A stretch of DNA of 64,000 nucleotides. Source: an uncultured Bacteroidota bacterium. Its GTDB lineage: Bacteria; Bacteroidota; Rhodothermia; Rhodothermales; Salinibacteraceae. Each line of letters begins with the position of its first letter. Within the stretch, counting starts at the first letter, position 1. The position numbers and the translations under genes were made by a program. Shown here in pieces: positions 1 to 11,894 of this stretch. Below the pieces are notes generated by a model. It searched no databases. It saw only the letters and a list, made by a program, of their open reading frames with translations, and was not told the origin of the DNA. The stretch spans positions 46,254 to 110,253 of the forward strand of contig CAJXLV010000006.1 of NCBI GenBank assembly GCA_913056185.1. Reading direction: 5' to 3'.

Positions 1-113
1 CGCGTCTTTCCCGAGACGAGGGAAGCGTGCCCGGCCAGGCCGAGGCGTTCACCCATCGGTGGATACAGGCACTGCATCTCCCGTCCCCATCCTCATAGGT
101 CCTCTTTCTCGTC

Positions 114-1025
114 ATGACCTACGTCGATCGCATTCTTTTCCCGACCGATGGGTCCGACTGCGCAGAGCGCGCACGTCGTCACGCCGCGCACCTCGCCGAT
201 CACTTCGACGCCTCTCTTCATGTCATCCGCGTAGAAGAGCGTGATGTGGAGCTTGCAGACGTGGTGGAAATCCGCGAGGCGGATCTCCTGGCCGATCTGC
301 ATGGCGCGGTGGACGACGCCTCCGGGTCGCTGGCGAGCCCGCGCGTACGGGAGCGCACGGTGGCACACGCATCGGCCGCCGACGGAATTCTCTCGTACGG
401 GGTGGAGCACGACGTTCACCTAATTGTGCTGGGCACCCACGGCCACCGGGGCGTGCGGCGGCTCATGCTGGGCAGTGTGGCGGAGGAGGTGGTGCGCAAG
501 GCGCCGTGTCCCGTAGTAACCGTGGGGCGCGGCGCCGTGTCTCCCGCGGATATGGGGGGAGGAACCATGCTGGTGCCCGTCGACTTTTCCGAGCATCAAG
601 CGCGGCTGGTGGCGCACGCCAGGGTGCTGGCCCCGGCGTACAACATGAGCGTTGTACTCCTTCACGTCACGGAGACTGTCAGCATTCCGGAGGTATACGG
701 CGTAGAAGCCGTGCGGCCCGATCCGGCACAGCTCGCCGACCGGGCGGAGACGGCGCTTGGCGATGTGCTGGCGTCGATGCGGGAGGCCGGAATTGAAGCC
801 ACGACACTGGTGCGGTCCGGACACCCCGCCGACCAAGTCCTCACCGCCGCCGAGGAGATGGAGGCTGCGTTCATCGCCATTGCAACCCACGGCCGTACGG
901 GCCTCGAACGCATGTTCTTGGGGAGCGTGGCCGAAAAAGTCATCCGGCGCGCCCCGTGTCCGGTCTGCACGGTGAAGTCGTTTGGCCACTCTCTTGTCGA
1001 CGACGCGTCTGCGGCCGCGGCGTGA
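114..1025 (+). CDS. Universal stress protein with two tandem Usp domains
   Basis: 303-residue cytoplasmic protein made of two UspA-fold domains of about 145 residues each. Each domain ends with the ATP-binding signature G-x2-G-x9-G-S: GTHGHRGVRRLMLGS in the first half and ATHGRTGLERMFLGS in the second, each followed by an APCPV strand. Tandem Usp proteins of this size are common and usually bind ATP or AMP. The ATG at 114 is the first start that leaves the first beta strand (RILFPTDGS) intact. The gene stands 77 bases upstream of the next plus-strand gene and may be cotranscribed with it. The specific stress to which it responds cannot be told from sequence. Confidence 0.93.
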   Translation: MTYVDRILFPTDGSDCAERARRHAAHLADHFDASLHVIRVEERDVELADVVEIREADLLADLHGAVDDASGSLASPRVRERTVAHASAADGILSYGVEHDVHLIVLGTHGHRGVRRLMLGSVAEEVVRKAPCPVVTVGRGAVSPADMGGGTMLVPVDFSEHQARLVAHARVLAPAYNMSVVLLHVTETVSIPEVYGVEAVRPDPAQLADRAETALGDVLASMREAGIEATTLVRSGHPADQVLTAAEEMEAAFIAIATHGRTGLERMFLGSVAEKVIRRAPCPVCTVKSFGHSLVDDASAAAA

Positions 1026-1102
1026 GGGTCCAGCCACCGGAGCGAACAGAAGCGCGGCTCAGGCCCAAAGGTTTCCTCGTTTCCACGGCGTGCACACGCC
1101 CC

Positions 1103-1834
1103 ATGACTGCTCCTTCCCCGACTTCTGCTTCCTCAACTTCTGTTTCCTCACAAGACGGTCTGGTACTCATGTGGAGCGGCGGGAAGGACGCCACTCTTGC
1201 GCTTGACGTGCTCCACAGCCAGTCGCCTCGCCGCGTGGGGGCACTGCTGACCACCGTCGTCGAGGACACAGGGCGCGTCACGATGCACGGGACGCCGCTG
1301 CGGCTCATCGAGCAACAAGCGCGTGCCCTCCATCTTCCGCTGCACGTGATGCGGGTGCCATCCCGGCCGTCCAACGAGGTGTACGAGGCGCGGCTGGAGG
1401 CCGCCCTGACGCCGCTGTTGGAAGCAGGGCATTCGACGGTTGTGGCGGGGGATCTTTTTCTGGAGGATGTGCGCCGCTACCGGGAAGGTGCGATTGAGGC
1501 CCTCGGCGCCAGAGCCCTCTTCCCGCTGTGGCGACGGGACCCGGCGTGGCTCGCGCAGCGGTTTTTGGAGCGCGGCTACCAGGCGGTCGTCACCTCGGTT
1601 GATACCACGCAGCTCGGGGCCTCCTTTGCCGGGCGCGCCTACGACACGTCCTTTCTGGAGGCCCTTCCGCCCGCTGTGGATCCGTGTGGCGAGCACGGCG
1701 CCTTCCACACCTTTGTGACCGATGGACCGGCGTTTGAGACTGCAGTTTCGGTTGCGGTAGCAGGGGAGGAGGCAGAGGGGCGCATGCACAAGGTCCATCT
1801 AAGGCCTACCGACGCGGCCAATCCGTTCGCGTGA
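1103..1834 (+). CDS. Dph6-like adenine nucleotide alpha-hydrolase (ATP pyrophosphatase)
   Basis: 243 residues. The N-terminal SGGKD motif (residues 25-29) is the PP-loop of the ATP-pyrophosphatase superfamily. The later block ADPAWLAQ-like region (RRDPAWLAQRFLERGYQAVVTSVD) matches the layout of the diphthine-ammonia ligase (Dph6/MJ0570) family. Bacteria do not make diphthamide on EF-G, so the substrate here is unknown; an amide ligation or thiolation of a nucleotide or small molecule is an inference from the fold. An open frame continues upstream to 956, but that stretch lies inside the previous gene; the ATG at 1103 follows it and keeps the whole conserved domain. Confidence 0.82.
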   Translation: MTAPSPTSASSTSVSSQDGLVLMWSGGKDATLALDVLHSQSPRRVGALLTTVVEDTGRVTMHGTPLRLIEQQARALHLPLHVMRVPSRPSNEVYEARLEAALTPLLEAGHSTVVAGDLFLEDVRRYREGAIEALGARALFPLWRRDPAWLAQRFLERGYQAVVTSVDTTQLGASFAGRAYDTSFLEALPPAVDPCGEHGAFHTFVTDGPAFETAVSVAVAGEEAEGRMHKVHLRPTDAANPFA

Positions 1835-1865
1835 GCATGTGGGAGAGCGCAACAGCCCAGGGCAA

Positions 1866-1905
1866 AAAACAACCCCCTCCATCCGGCAGGGCCCGATGGA
1901 GGGGG
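1866..1905 (-). terminator. Rho-independent terminator of clpC
   Basis: A perfect 11-bp stem (1873-1883 with 1895-1905, CCCCCTCCATC and its complement) has an 11-base loop. In the minus-strand direction it is followed by TTGTTTTTTG (1863-1872). It lies 34 bases past the clpC stop codon, so it fits the end of that transcript. It may also stop plus-strand transcription from the preceding gene, but there is no T-run on that side. Confidence 0.85.
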
Positions 1906-1938
1906 GAAAGAGAGGATCGATTGTTTCTGCCGTCTGCT

Positions 1939-4572
<2,634 letters not shown>

Positions 4573-4853
4573 ACCTAAGGGGTTGAACGATCAGAAGCGC
4601 CGCGCGGCGCCCTACACGGCGGGGAGGGGAGAGAGTCGACTGCCTCCCCGGTTCCAGGAAGGCCCCGCACGTGAAGCACGTTGTTGATCAAAAGAACCAC
4701 CGGACGATGGGGTCTGTTCCCCCGCCCGCGGTGCCTGCCCGAGTGGCTTCCGATACAGCAGGAGCGTTACAATCGGGCCCAGGGCGCACGGGCGCGGAGG
4801 GAATCAGGAGGCGGGTGGGCGCGGGCATGTGTTTCGGTGCGCCCAGCCTGCCG

Positions 4854-5225
4854 CTACGCAGCGAAGCTTGCGCCGCAGCCGCACGTCTCGGTCGCGTTGG
4901 GGTTCTCGAAGGTGAAGCCGCGTGCATCAAGCCCGTCATGGTAATTGATGACTGTTCCCATCAAGTACAGCCCGTGTCGCTTGTCCATGTACACGGTGAT
5001 GCCATCAATGTCGAACACGCGATCTTTCTCCCGCTCTTTGTCGAACCCGAGGACGTAGCTCATTCCGGAGCATCCCCCGCCTTTTACCCCGACGCGCAAA
5101 CCGTATCCGTCCGGAATGTTTTTCTTTCGAATGATTTTCCGAATCTCTCGGGCCGCGTTGGGGCTGATCTGGATCGGGGAGGCCTGGCTGGAGGTGTCGG
5201 AGGGAGAGGCAGCGGTCTCGGACAT
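4854..5225 (-). CDS. A-type iron-sulfur cluster carrier (IscA/ErpA/HesB family)
   Basis: 123 residues. The three cluster-ligand cysteines are in place: one in GGGCSGMSY and two in the C-terminal ETCGCGASF. The first 25 residues are a Ser/Ala-rich extension before the conserved ISPNAAREIRKI block. Such proteins accept or pass Fe-S clusters in the cytoplasm. The open frame extends upstream to 5345, but that part is Arg/Pro-rich without conservation; the ATG at 5225 is preferred. It lies upstream of clpC on the same strand with a 281-base gap, so it is probably a separate transcript. No other isc or suf gene is in the window, so the subtype (IscA, ErpA or SufA) cannot be assigned. Confidence 0.9.
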   Translation of the reverse strand: MSETAASPSDTSSQASPIQISPNAAREIRKIIRKKNIPDGYGLRVGVKGGGCSGMSYVLGFDKEREKDRVFDIDGITVYMDKRHGLYLMGTVINYHDGLDARGFTFENPNATETCGCGASFAA

Positions 5226-5384
5226 GGCTGCAATACCTGGTTGGCGCGATGAAAATGGATTTTGGATACATCGGCGACCGACGTGCTGTTCCGTCTGGGG
5301 CGCTCTCAGGAGGGGGTGTGGCACGGCCCTTCGTGCCCACGCCACGGGGGCTCGCCCTGGCGCAAAGCGGCGGACGATCGAAAC

Positions 5385-7898
5385 TTACCGGAGGGGACGG
5401 GCCACGATGACCGTTTCTTTGAGCTGCGTAATAGTTCCCCCGTCGGCCCGCACCGCCTCAAAAAGCACCACGTACGGCCCGATGCGCACCCGCTCGCCGT
5501 TCGCATCGCGTCCGTTCCACACGAGCTCACCACTGGCGCCCACCAGGCGGGCTGAGTCGAGGGTGCGCACCAGGCGGCCCCGAGCGTCGTAAATCCGTAC
5601 GCGCACCAGCCCGGGGGCTTCCGTCAGCGAAAACTGGATCCGTGTCGCGCCATCTCGGTCGATGGAGAACGGATCGGGGCGGATGCGAAGGCCCGCGGCC
5701 GCGGGTGCCTCAGGGGGCGGGGTGAGGGCAAGGGCGTTGGGCGCGGCGGGCGTACCGCCCTCCGTGGCGGGGCTGCTGCTCCAGTTGTCGGCCGCTGAGG
5801 CAGCGCCTGTGCGACTGATGCGCTCCAGGGCGGTGCCTTTAGGGTCGGCGAGGCCGGGGGCGTGCCAGTCGGGGGAGTAGGTGACGGTAGCAATGGGGGT
5901 GCGGTCGCGGCGATGAAGACGGATCCGGTCGCCGTCGTTGCGGAGGCCCAGGCTGGCGCCGTCGTACGGGAGGTAGGCCACGGAGTCGGGGTGGAGCGGG
6001 GCGCTGGGAAACGCCGCGGCGAGCTGCGACTGCTGCACAGCCTGGGCATTGGTGGGGGCGGCGGCCACGACGGCATAGCCCCCGGGCGCAACCGCCCGCC
6101 GCCGCCCCACACGGAGCGTATCCGCGACGCCGGCCTCTGTGGGGCGATCTGTGAGCATGAGCCCATTTGCCGTGAGGGGCACGCGAGCACGGTTGTACAG
6201 CTCCACGTACTCCACCTGATTGGGCCGGTCGTCAAAGTCATCGGCCCGAGGGGCGAACAGGAGTTCGTTAATGACGAGCGCCCCGGGCGCGGGGCGGTGT
6301 GCAAAGGGGGAAGATGCGTTCGTGGCGCGGTTGCCCACCAGGTCCGTCACGCCCTCCACCGCAAGGGTGGGGCTGGCCGGGGGACGGGAGAGCGACAAGT
6401 GCGCGACGCTGTCTGCTCGCAGGGCTGCCTGGGTCACCTCCGTCTCCGCAAACGAAAAATGCGCCGGGCGGATGCTGGCGGGCTGCACCGGTTCGCTGAA
6501 GACGACAGCCGCCGCGAGCGAGTCGGTCTGCTCGGCGAAGACCGGGCGGGGCGGGCGCGTGTCTTGCGCAAAGCGGCTATTTTGGGCCCCCGGCGTTGCC
6601 CCAGCGGGGGCGGTGGAGGCGGCAAAGTTGGACGGATGGGCGGAGGGACCGCGCGGGTCGATTCGTTCCAGGGAGCGGCCGTCGCTGCCGCCCCAGGCGG
6701 GCGCGTACGGCACTGAGTCGATGCGGGTGGAGGACGGTGCGTGACGAAGAACCACCGTGTCGCCGCTGTTATTGAGCGCTGCCCAGGGCTCCGCAGAGAA
6801 GACATCGAGCCCGGGAAACAACGAGGCAAACACCGCCGCATCGTCCACCACCACCGCGTACTCGCCTGGCGCAAGCGGGGTGAGCGGGGGAGACACCGGC
6901 GCGAACTCGCGATTCGCGTCCGCGAGTTGGAGCGCCCCGAGGTCCACCGTCGCGTCTGACCGGTTGTAGATCTCGACAAACTCGGCCCCCGCGGCGGGCG
7001 GCGCGTACCACAGCTCTGAGATCACCACATCTTGCGGGGCGGGGGGAACGGGTACAAAGAATCGAAAGGACGCCTCGGCTGACGCGATGGCATTGCCGCG
7101 CCGGTCCGTAACACCGTCAACGACCAGCGTGTACGTGCCGTCGCTCAGAGGCGCATCCAGAACGCAGTGCACCACGGATGGGGCGTCGGTCGCCACAACG
7201 GCAGAGGCAATCGTCGGAGCTCCATCCGGCACCAGGGCAAACGCGCCGGGGCCCACCGTTGCTGCTGCCACCGGCTCCGAGAATGCTACCGTGAGGGAAT
7301 CGCCGGACTGCGAGGGCGTGACCGTTTCTACGTCCGGCGGCGTTTCGTCCGGAGCGTAGACGCTGTTGCGAGCCCCGGGCGTTCCGCCTGCCTCTGCTGT
7401 GCTGCTCGCAAAATTTCGGGCCTGATCGGGCGGCCCTGCCGGGTCGATTCGTTCCAGGGAGCGGCCGTCGCTGCCGCCCCAGTCGGGCGCGTACGGCACT
7501 GAGTCGAGCACCGTGCGGGTAGGGGTGTGGCGAAGGAGGATTGTATCCCCGCCGTTGTTGAGCGCGGGCCAGTCCGCAGGCACGAGAACGGGTACGGACG
7601 GGAACGCCGCTCCGAAGACGTCCGGTGAGCGAACCAGCACCGCGTACGCACCGGGGGCAAGGGAGGTGTCGGTCGCCGCGACCGGCACAAACGAGCGGTT
7701 GTCGTCGGCAAAGGACAGCTCGTGCAACGCGATTGCCGCCTCGGAGCGGTTGTAAAGCTCGATGTATTCGTTGGTGGAGGGCGCAGGGGCGTACAGGAAC
7801 TCATTGACCACCACATCGCCCGGGACTGGCTGCGCTGCGACACGGGCCGATAGCCCCAGCAGAGTGGCGATGAGAAGGCCGAAGGTCCACCGTGGCAT
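5385..7898 (-). CDS. Secreted multidomain lamin-tail (LTD) protein
   Basis: 837 residues with an N-terminal signal peptide (MPRWTFGLLIATLLGL, likely cut after VAAQ). Three lamin-tail domains start with the VVNEFLYAP / VISELWYAP / VINELLFAP strand and share EYIELYNRS-type motifs. Ig-like 'SEPV' segments between them resemble bacterial Big_5 domains. The last 95 residues (RIYDARGRLVRTL...GPYVVLFEA) look like the FlgD-type Ig fold found at the C-terminus of many secreted Bacteroidota proteins. LTD domains in bacteria occur on extracellular nucleases and adhesins, but no nuclease motif is seen, so a structural or surface role is an inference. Domains one and two share a nearly identical 66-base DNA stretch. 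Confidence 0.85.
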   Translation of the reverse strand: MPRWTFGLLIATLLGLSARVAAQPVPGDVVVNEFLYAPAPSTNEYIELYNRSEAAIALHELSFADDNRSFVPVAATDTSLAPGAYAVLVRSPDVFGAAFPSVPVLVPADWPALNNGGDTILLRHTPTRTVLDSVPYAPDWGGSDGRSLERIDPAGPPDQARNFASSTAEAGGTPGARNSVYAPDETPPDVETVTPSQSGDSLTVAFSEPVAAATVGPGAFALVPDGAPTIASAVVATDAPSVVHCVLDAPLSDGTYTLVVDGVTDRRGNAIASAEASFRFFVPVPPAPQDVVISELWYAPPAAGAEFVEIYNRSDATVDLGALQLADANREFAPVSPPLTPLAPGEYAVVVDDAAVFASLFPGLDVFSAEPWAALNNSGDTVVLRHAPSSTRIDSVPYAPAWGGSDGRSLERIDPRGPSAHPSNFAASTAPAGATPGAQNSRFAQDTRPPRPVFAEQTDSLAAAVVFSEPVQPASIRPAHFSFAETEVTQAALRADSVAHLSLSRPPASPTLAVEGVTDLVGNRATNASSPFAHRPAPGALVINELLFAPRADDFDDRPNQVEYVELYNRARVPLTANGLMLTDRPTEAGVADTLRVGRRRAVAPGGYAVVAAAPTNAQAVQQSQLAAAFPSAPLHPDSVAYLPYDGASLGLRNDGDRIRLHRRDRTPIATVTYSPDWHAPGLADPKGTALERISRTGAASAADNWSSSPATEGGTPAAPNALALTPPPEAPAAAGLRIRPDPFSIDRDGATRIQFSLTEAPGLVRVRIYDARGRLVRTLDSARLVGASGELVWNGRDANGERVRIGPYVVLFEAVRADGGTITQLKETVIVARPLR
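6655..6720 (-). repeat. 66-base direct repeat, copy 1 (second LTD domain)
   Basis: Matches 7441-7506 with a single mismatch. It encodes the SVPYAP-W-GGSDGRSLERIDP segment of the second lamin-tail domain. The identity at synonymous positions points to recent duplication or gene conversion. Confidence 0.85.
7441..7506 (-). repeat. 66-base direct repeat, copy 2 (first LTD domain)
   Basis: Partner of 6655-6720, one mismatch over 66 bases, in the first lamin-tail domain of the same gene. Confidence 0.85.
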
Positions 7899-8231
7899 GG
7901 GGATCTGGGTGGAGTTTTATAAGTTAAATTATTAACATAAAAAATATAATGGAGGTGCATCGTCCTGTCAATGCCGTGCGGCAGTGGCGCCCAAGAGCGG
8001 CCGATCTTCCAGTGAAGGCCGGGAGCGTCCTGGCGGGTCCGTCCGCCCCTCACGGGTCAACAAAGCCCCCCACAGACAGCGGTGTTCTTTTCGCCGGCCT
8101 ACACAAACCCAATGTGTGTCATCCAGTGTGTGTCATTCCGCCCCCCCGATGCTGCCCTGGGAAGGACCTTTCCGGCTCCGTCGCGCATCCTCAACACCGT
8201 AAGGCGCAGGTTCAAGGTCGGGCCGAGCGCA
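7899..8231. other. Intergenic region with AT-rich island
   Basis: 333 bases between the LTD gene start and the end of the upstream amidohydrolase, both on the minus strand. It contains a strongly AT-rich block at 7913-7953 and a short direct repeat, TGTGTGTCATCC at 8113 and TGTGTGTCATTCC at 8127. No open frame with coding character and no RNA gene was recognised. Confidence 0.6.
7913..7953 (-). promoter_or_regulatory. Probable promoter region of the LTD gene
   Basis: Roughly 40 bases of almost pure A/T lie 15-55 bases upstream of the LTD start codon, in an otherwise very GC-rich window. Position and composition suggest the promoter. I could not fix a -35/-10 pair or the Bacteroidota TTG / TAnnTTTG consensus with confidence. 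Confidence 0.45.
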
Positions 8232-9524
8232 TCATCCAGACGACACGGAGCCATTCGCGGCGCCATTGTCGGTCGGCGCCGTCGGCAGAGAGTCGCCCTT
8301 CTGTTGCGCCAAGTGGTTCATAAGCGACTGCGCCATAAGGCGGGCCGTCGGCGCGAGCGGCGTTTCGTCCAGGTCGAAGCGATGATGGTGGAGGGGATAG
8401 CTCGTCTCCGGCCCAGACGCCGTCCCTACGCGCACGAACCCCCCCGGCACGTGCTTCAGGTAATGCGCGAAGTCCTCACCGCCCATGCTCGACTGATCGA
8501 TCCAGTGGACCGCCTCGGGGCCGAGCAAGTCGCGGATGGTGGCGTCCACGTTGCGCATCACCGCCGCGTCGTTGAGCACCGGTGGCGACCCGTCTTCAAA
8601 GTCGAGTTCGATGTGTGCCCCGTGCAGGCTCGCGAGGCGGTCGGCGATGTTCTTCATGTAGGCACGAATGGTGCTGCGGTCGTCTGGGGAGACCGTGCGA
8701 AGCGTGCCCCCAACAGACGCTTCCTCGGGGATCACGTTGTGGGCGTCGCTGCCTTGGAGCATGGTCACGGTGAGCACGGCCGCATCCCGGGCGTCCGTAA
8801 TGCGGCCCGTTGCCTGGTAGAATTGGTCCATCAGTTGCGAGGCGACCCACACCGTATCCACCCCTTCGTGCGGCCGCGCCGAGTGGCCCGTGCCTTCCTG
8901 GCGCACCTTGACCTCAAACCGATCGGACGAGGCAGTCGCCGGGCCGGTGATGAGGCCGTAGCGCCCGACCTCCAGGGAGGGGTCGACGTGCACGGCGTAC
9001 ACCGCATCGAGCCCCTCCAGCACCCCGCCCCGAATCATCAGGGGCGCCCCGCTGGGCAGGCCCTCTTCGTTCGGCTGAAAAAAGACGCGGACGCGCCCCG
9101 GCAGGGTCGAGCGGCGGGCATGCAGCACCAGTGCCACCCCAATGCCCATGGCCGTATGCGCATCGTGCCCGCAGAGGTGAGCCACGTCGGGCTCCTGCGA
9201 CCGGTAGGGGACCTGCTTCTGGTCCTGGGTGGGAAGCGCGTCGATGTCGGCCCGGTACCCAACAGTTCCCCCGTCCTGCGCGCCTTCGATATCGACGTAC
9301 AGCCCTGTGCCCGCGATTGGGCCGTGCACATCGAGGCCGTAGCCCTCCAGTGTGCGGCGGATGAAGGCCGATGTCTGGTGCTCCTCCATTCCCACCTCGG
9401 GGTGTTTGTGGAGGTGGCGGCGGACGCCAATGAGCACCTGGGCGAGGGCGTGCTCGCCGTCGGCGGCGGCCGACAGGGACTCCGGAAGACGTGCGGGATT
9501 GCTGGCAGAGACGGTGGTGACCAT
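8232..9524 (-). CDS. M20-family metallo-amidohydrolase
   Basis: 430 residues. It matches the IAA-amino acid / hippurate / N-acyl-amino acid hydrolase group of peptidase family M20D: RRHLHKHPEVGMEE near the N-terminus, the metal-binding CGHDAH segment, the QPNEEG motif carrying the catalytic glutamates, and a C-terminal GGEDFAHYL metal ligand region. These are cytoplasmic enzymes that hydrolyse amide bonds of N-acylated amino acids. The frame continues upstream to 9752, but that part is Arg/Pro-rich; the ATG at 9524 (MVTTVSASN) starts about 30 residues before the conserved region. The physiological substrate is not predictable here. Confidence 0.9.
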   Translation of the reverse strand: MVTTVSASNPARLPESLSAAADGEHALAQVLIGVRRHLHKHPEVGMEEHQTSAFIRRTLEGYGLDVHGPIAGTGLYVDIEGAQDGGTVGYRADIDALPTQDQKQVPYRSQEPDVAHLCGHDAHTAMGIGVALVLHARRSTLPGRVRVFFQPNEEGLPSGAPLMIRGGVLEGLDAVYAVHVDPSLEVGRYGLITGPATASSDRFEVKVRQEGTGHSARPHEGVDTVWVASQLMDQFYQATGRITDARDAAVLTVTMLQGSDAHNVIPEEASVGGTLRTVSPDDRSTIRAYMKNIADRLASLHGAHIELDFEDGSPPVLNDAAVMRNVDATIRDLLGPEAVHWIDQSSMGGEDFAHYLKHVPGGFVRVGTASGPETSYPLHHHRFDLDETPLAPTARLMAQSLMNHLAQQKGDSLPTAPTDNGAANGSVSSG

Positions 9525-9718
9525 GCTCAGAGAAGGGTTCGGGAACAGGGCGACACAGGAACGCCCCACGCTGCAGGGCCGATGACCCAGGCGGCAGCCA
9601 GCAGGTGGGAGCATACGGATACACGCTATACGGGCACGCCGCGCCGAGAGATTCGCCCGGCGGCCTCCGAGCCGAGGGTCATGAGCGGGAGGGCTCGCAC
9701 CCGGCAGCGCCGAGGGAA

Positions 9719-11878
9719 TCAAGGCAGCCCCAGGTACTTGCGCAGAGTCCACTCCGTCCCCAGCAGGCCCAGAAGCAGCCCCAGCAGCCAGGTGTAGTGC
9801 CAGAGTTTCAGATCCGAGGTCCGGCGGATGGTCTCCGTGGAGAACGAGGCGCGTTGGGACAGCTGGGCCGGCAGTTGAGCGGCCGTACGGGCCGTATGGG
9901 CCGAGCCGCCGGAGCGGGCGGCAAGCTGTCGCATCAGCACCGGGTCAGCGCGGGGGGCTTGCGCTTCGAGGCGAAGTGGAGCGACCGAGAAGGTCCCCGA
10001 GTCCGTCCCCAACGACGCGCCCTTCAGCTTCGCACGGGCGCTGTAGCGGTAGGTCCCCTCCGGCAGCGTGCCCACCGACAGCGTGTAGCGGCCCTGCCCC
10101 ACGGCCTCCATGGTGTAGGGCGACTCCGTACCCGCAGAATCCGTCACCCTGACGTCGACTTGTGCCTTGGAGACGGGGCGGCGGCTCTCGTCGTACACCT
10201 GCCCGGTAAACTCCACGGGAGTGTCGGCGTCGAACGAGGCTGTCGTGGGACGGACTCGCACCGGCGCATCGTCGGCTGTCGTGCTGACCCAGCGCAGGAG
10301 GCTGGAGGCGAGGCGAGGCCAGAACGGCGCGACGGGGTCGAGGGAAGATGGCAGCAGGGCCCATCGCCACACGCCACTGCCCAGCAGGGCAGCCGTGCGG
10401 TGGCCGGCGCGGTTTCGGACGAGGAGGAGGGGGGGCTCGGCCCCCGAGGCGAGCGCACCTGTGGCCAGCACGCGGGCATCCGGCGCAGGCGTCCAGGAGG
10501 TCGGGCGGGCCCGGAGGGGAGGAAGCTGCGCCGTCCGCTGTAGGTCCATCTCCGTGCCCCGATAGATGGGGTGCTGGCGCTGGCTTTCCTCAATCTGAAA
10601 CGACGCCTCCACAGGGCCGGTCGCCGCTCCTTCGGGAACGGCCGGGAGCACCGTTCCAAAATGATTCGCCCAGGCCGAGAGGTCCGTCTGCCGGTCCACG
10701 ACAAAGACTGCAGGCAGACCGTCCTCCACCGCCGCTGCCACACGCTCCACCACCACGTCCGGCACCGCCGCGCTGGGAAATCCAGCGCAGACCACCACGT
10801 CGACGTCCGAGAGATTCTCGGGCAGTGGGCCGCCAAGGAACGACCCGTTGCGGGTCGGCACGCGGGCCGTCACGTCCGTGTCGCCCTCGCGAGCATACAC
10901 GCGTCGCAACGCACCAAAGGTGGGCGAGGGTGCAGCGCCCAGCAAAAGTACCTGTCGTTTGCTGTCCAGCACCCGGAGCGACACCGAGTTGGCATTGTTT
11001 TGCGTCGTCGCTTCTGCGTTCCGCGGCGCAACGCGGACGGTCAGGCGCTGAAAGCCGGCCGTCTCCGGCACAAACGACAGATCCGTCGACACCTCGCCCG
11101 TGCCGCGCGGGAGGCGTACGGTGTCGCGGTCGAGGGTGGTGTCGTTGTTGCTCAGCGTCACGGAGACGGACTCGCCCCGCCCGCCCTGCACGGCCACGGT
11201 GGCCCGTACAGGCACCGAGGCCCCGAGGTAGGCACGGTCGGTGGTGACAACAGAGCGCAGGCGCACATCGCGACGGCGCGTGGTATCGCCCACGGTGATC
11301 GTGTGCACCGGCACCGGCGATCGGTCGGCCACGCGCAGCGGGGCGCGTCCTGTGTTGGGCTGCCCGTCGGAGATCAGCACAATGCCCTCCAGGTTTTGAT
11401 CGCGCAGTCGCTCCGGCACCGCCTGCACCGCGCGGGCCAGATCCGTCCGCGCCGCGTCGAAGCGGAGCGAATCGAGGGGCGTGTCGGCGAGGGAGCGCAG
11501 GGATGCGCCGGCGCCAAACAGGCGTACGCGGCCGGGGGTGCGCTCCGTTAGGGCGTTGAGAAGGGGGCGCACCGAGTCGCGCGCCGCCGCGGCCCGGGGC
11601 GAGCCCGAGCCGCTTGTCACCACCTGCATGCTTTCACTCTCGTCGACCACCACCGCGAGGACGGGCGGCTGCTCCGTGGAGCGGACATGCTGCAGCGTCG
11701 GCTCCAGCAGCAGGATGCAGAGGAGGGCCAGGGCCAGAAAGCGGAGTCCGCCCAGCAGCCCGCGCCACCCCGCGGGGAGCGAAGGGACGGTGGCACGATA
11801 GCTCCAGTACGCAAGCCCGCCGGCCCCCACCAAGGCGGGCAGCAGCACCCAGGGCGAGTAGGCAAACGAAAAGCCCAT
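9719..11878 (-). CDS. Membrane-anchored VWA-domain protein
   Basis: 719 residues. Two N-terminal membrane helices (WVLLPALVGAGGLAYW and LRFLALALLCILLLEP) are followed by a von Willebrand A domain with a MIDAS start DESES. Next come beta-rich segments, a glutamine-amidotransferase-like fold, and a C-terminal helix (WLLGLLLGLLGTEWTL). This architecture is typical of the 'VWA / putative glutamine amidotransferase' membrane proteins found near MoxR/Bat genes in Bacteroidota; their function is not established. The start at 11878 (MGFSFAYSP) is chosen because it places the first helix right at the N-terminus. It follows the S8 protease gene by only 16 bases, so the two are probably one operon. Confidence 0.82.
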   Translation of the reverse strand: MGFSFAYSPWVLLPALVGAGGLAYWSYRATVPSLPAGWRGLLGGLRFLALALLCILLLEPTLQHVRSTEQPPVLAVVVDESESMQVVTSGSGSPRAAAARDSVRPLLNALTERTPGRVRLFGAGASLRSLADTPLDSLRFDAARTDLARAVQAVPERLRDQNLEGIVLISDGQPNTGRAPLRVADRSPVPVHTITVGDTTRRRDVRLRSVVTTDRAYLGASVPVRATVAVQGGRGESVSVTLSNNDTTLDRDTVRLPRGTGEVSTDLSFVPETAGFQRLTVRVAPRNAEATTQNNANSVSLRVLDSKRQVLLLGAAPSPTFGALRRVYAREGDTDVTARVPTRNGSFLGGPLPENLSDVDVVVCAGFPSAAVPDVVVERVAAAVEDGLPAVFVVDRQTDLSAWANHFGTVLPAVPEGAATGPVEASFQIEESQRQHPIYRGTEMDLQRTAQLPPLRARPTSWTPAPDARVLATGALASGAEPPLLLVRNRAGHRTAALLGSGVWRWALLPSSLDPVAPFWPRLASSLLRWVSTTADDAPVRVRPTTASFDADTPVEFTGQVYDESRRPVSKAQVDVRVTDSAGTESPYTMEAVGQGRYTLSVGTLPEGTYRYSARAKLKGASLGTDSGTFSVAPLRLEAQAPRADPVLMRQLAARSGGSAHTARTAAQLPAQLSQRASFSTETIRRTSDLKLWHYTWLLGLLLGLLGTEWTLRKYLGLP

Positions 11879-11894
11879 ATGAGGAAAGGACGGA

